A program made the translations under genes and the position numbers. The notes below the pieces were generated by a model. That model did not search any database and was not told where the DNA came from. It saw only the letters and a list, made by a program, of their open reading frames with translations. This document shows, piece after piece, positions 63,576 through 64,000 of a stretch of 64,000 bases of DNA. The stretch's first letter is position 1. The number at the start of each line of letters is the position of its first letter. This DNA comes from CAZAMB01 sp964486335 (GTDB lineage Bacteria > Planctomycetota > Phycisphaerae > UBA1845), in assembly GCA_964486335.1 (NCBI GenBank), contig CAZAMB010000007.1:1-64000 (forward strand), given 5' to 3'.

Positions 63576-64000
63576 TCATGGAAGGCATCGATTCAGCAAG
63601 AGCGTTACGGTTCCATCTTCCATATGATTGGAAACTGCAACGTCAAGATCGCCGTCGTTATCTAGGTCGCCTACGGCCAAGTGGCTAGGGTTCCTGCCCG
63701 CGCTGAAGCTAGAGCTGCGAAATGAACCATTGCCGTTGCTGAGCAGAACGGAAACCGTATTGCTTTCCGATGATGCCACCGCGATATCTACGATGCCATC
63801 ACCATCAACATCGCCGGCGGCGATACCGCTTGCTCCACTACCGACTTCTACCTCCTCTTTTGTGGGGAAGGTACCAAGACCATCACCGAAAAGGATTGAG
63901 ACGGTTCCGCCGCGGTAGTTTGCGACTGCTAGATCAAGATTACTATCCGCATCAAAGTCCCCGGTCGCGATGCCGTACGGGTTAAAACCGGCTTCGATTT
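63576..64000 (-). CDS. FG-GAP/VCBS-repeat protein, C-terminal fragment (start beyond window)
   Basis: The frame is open from the window end (64000) to the stop at 63576. Repeats of the FG-GAP/VCBS type with calcium-binding DxDxDGxxD motifs are seen (GDFDADSNLDLAVAN, GDVDGDGIVDIAVAS, GDLDNDGDLDVAVSN), each followed by a G-x-x-SV-x-LL-x-NG blade. It is the end of an extracellular beta-propeller protein. Confidence 0.85.
   Translation of the reverse strand, partial: IEAGFNPYGIATGDFDADSNLDLAVANYRGGTVSILFGDGLGTFPTKEEVEVGSGASGIAAGDVDGDGIVDIAVASSESNTVSVLLSNGNGSFRSSSFSAGRNPSHLAVGDLDNDGDLDVAVSNHMEDGTVTLLLNRCLP

Noticed and set aside
52000..64000. Right attachment site (copy of the tRNA-Cys 3' end)
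   Set aside because: No copy of GGTTCGAATCCCACC was found by eye, so the right border cannot be placed in this window.

Overview
The window looks like chromosome from a GC-rich, diderm bacterium of the Planctomycetota, probably near Phycisphaerae. The evidence is: very large cysteine-rich secreted proteins with dockerin-like C-termini, small membrane proteins ending in CxxC/CPxCG zinc ribbons, an IPTL-CTERM-type sorting tail, a BamA homologue (outer membrane), the futalosine menaquinone genes mqnA/mqnC, and mreB/mreC. The placement is inferred from gene content only. Core genes are tsaD, bamA, dinG-like helicase, der, mreB, mreC, pyrK-like and mqnA-mqnC.

Layout. 1-2.2 kb: end of a methyltransferase, a lipoprotein and tsaD. 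2.9-6.8 kb: first giant secreted Cys-rich protein. 7.1-20 kb: housekeeping genes (bamA, DinG-type helicase, a GxxExxY gene flanked by inverted repeats, an ABC ATPase with an odd insertion, der, a coiled-coil/mre region). 20.7-26 kb: a 1777-residue VWA protein with 19 head-to-tail 58-residue, 8-Cys units and an IPTL-type tail. 26.3-39.8 kb: mixed metabolism and envelope genes: NicO-like transporter, beta-CASP nuclease, pyrK-like gene behind a promoter-leader-terminator arrangement, C69 dipeptidase, alkaline phosphatase, RidA, mqnA-mqnC, HD-like protein. 39.8-42 kb: a strong promoter, a possible ncRNA or leader, and a second dockerin-tailed secreted protein. 42.1-47.5 kb: a minus-strand glycan cluster with WbpB/WbpD/WbpE-like enzymes for a 3-acetamido sugar, a DPM1-like glycosyltransferase and a B12-binding radical SAM protein.

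47.7-57.5 kb is accessory DNA next to a tRNA-Cys(GCA) gene. It has a tyrosine integrase whose reading frame runs on through the antisense strand of the tRNA, an XRE regulator, a primase-helicase, a chain of small ATGA-overlapping genes with an excisionase-like HTH protein, iteron-like GTGTCGG repeats, a DUF932 gene with a divergent XRE regulator, and several unknowns. No far attachment site was found, so the right boundary is unknown.

57.9-64 kb is a same-strand set of envelope genes: a truncated FG-GAP/VCBS protein, a FlgT-like periplasmic protein, an ECF sigma factor, a large lipoprotein with weak CsgG-like character, a secreted protein built of about four 35-residue beta repeats, and another secreted protein. 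It resembles a regulated surface-fibre or secretion locus and is the best candidate here for an undescribed system. Three dispersed palindromic repeats, two of them starting at the TAG stop of the preceding gene, and three long 5' leaders upstream of the giant secreted proteins are further notable features.
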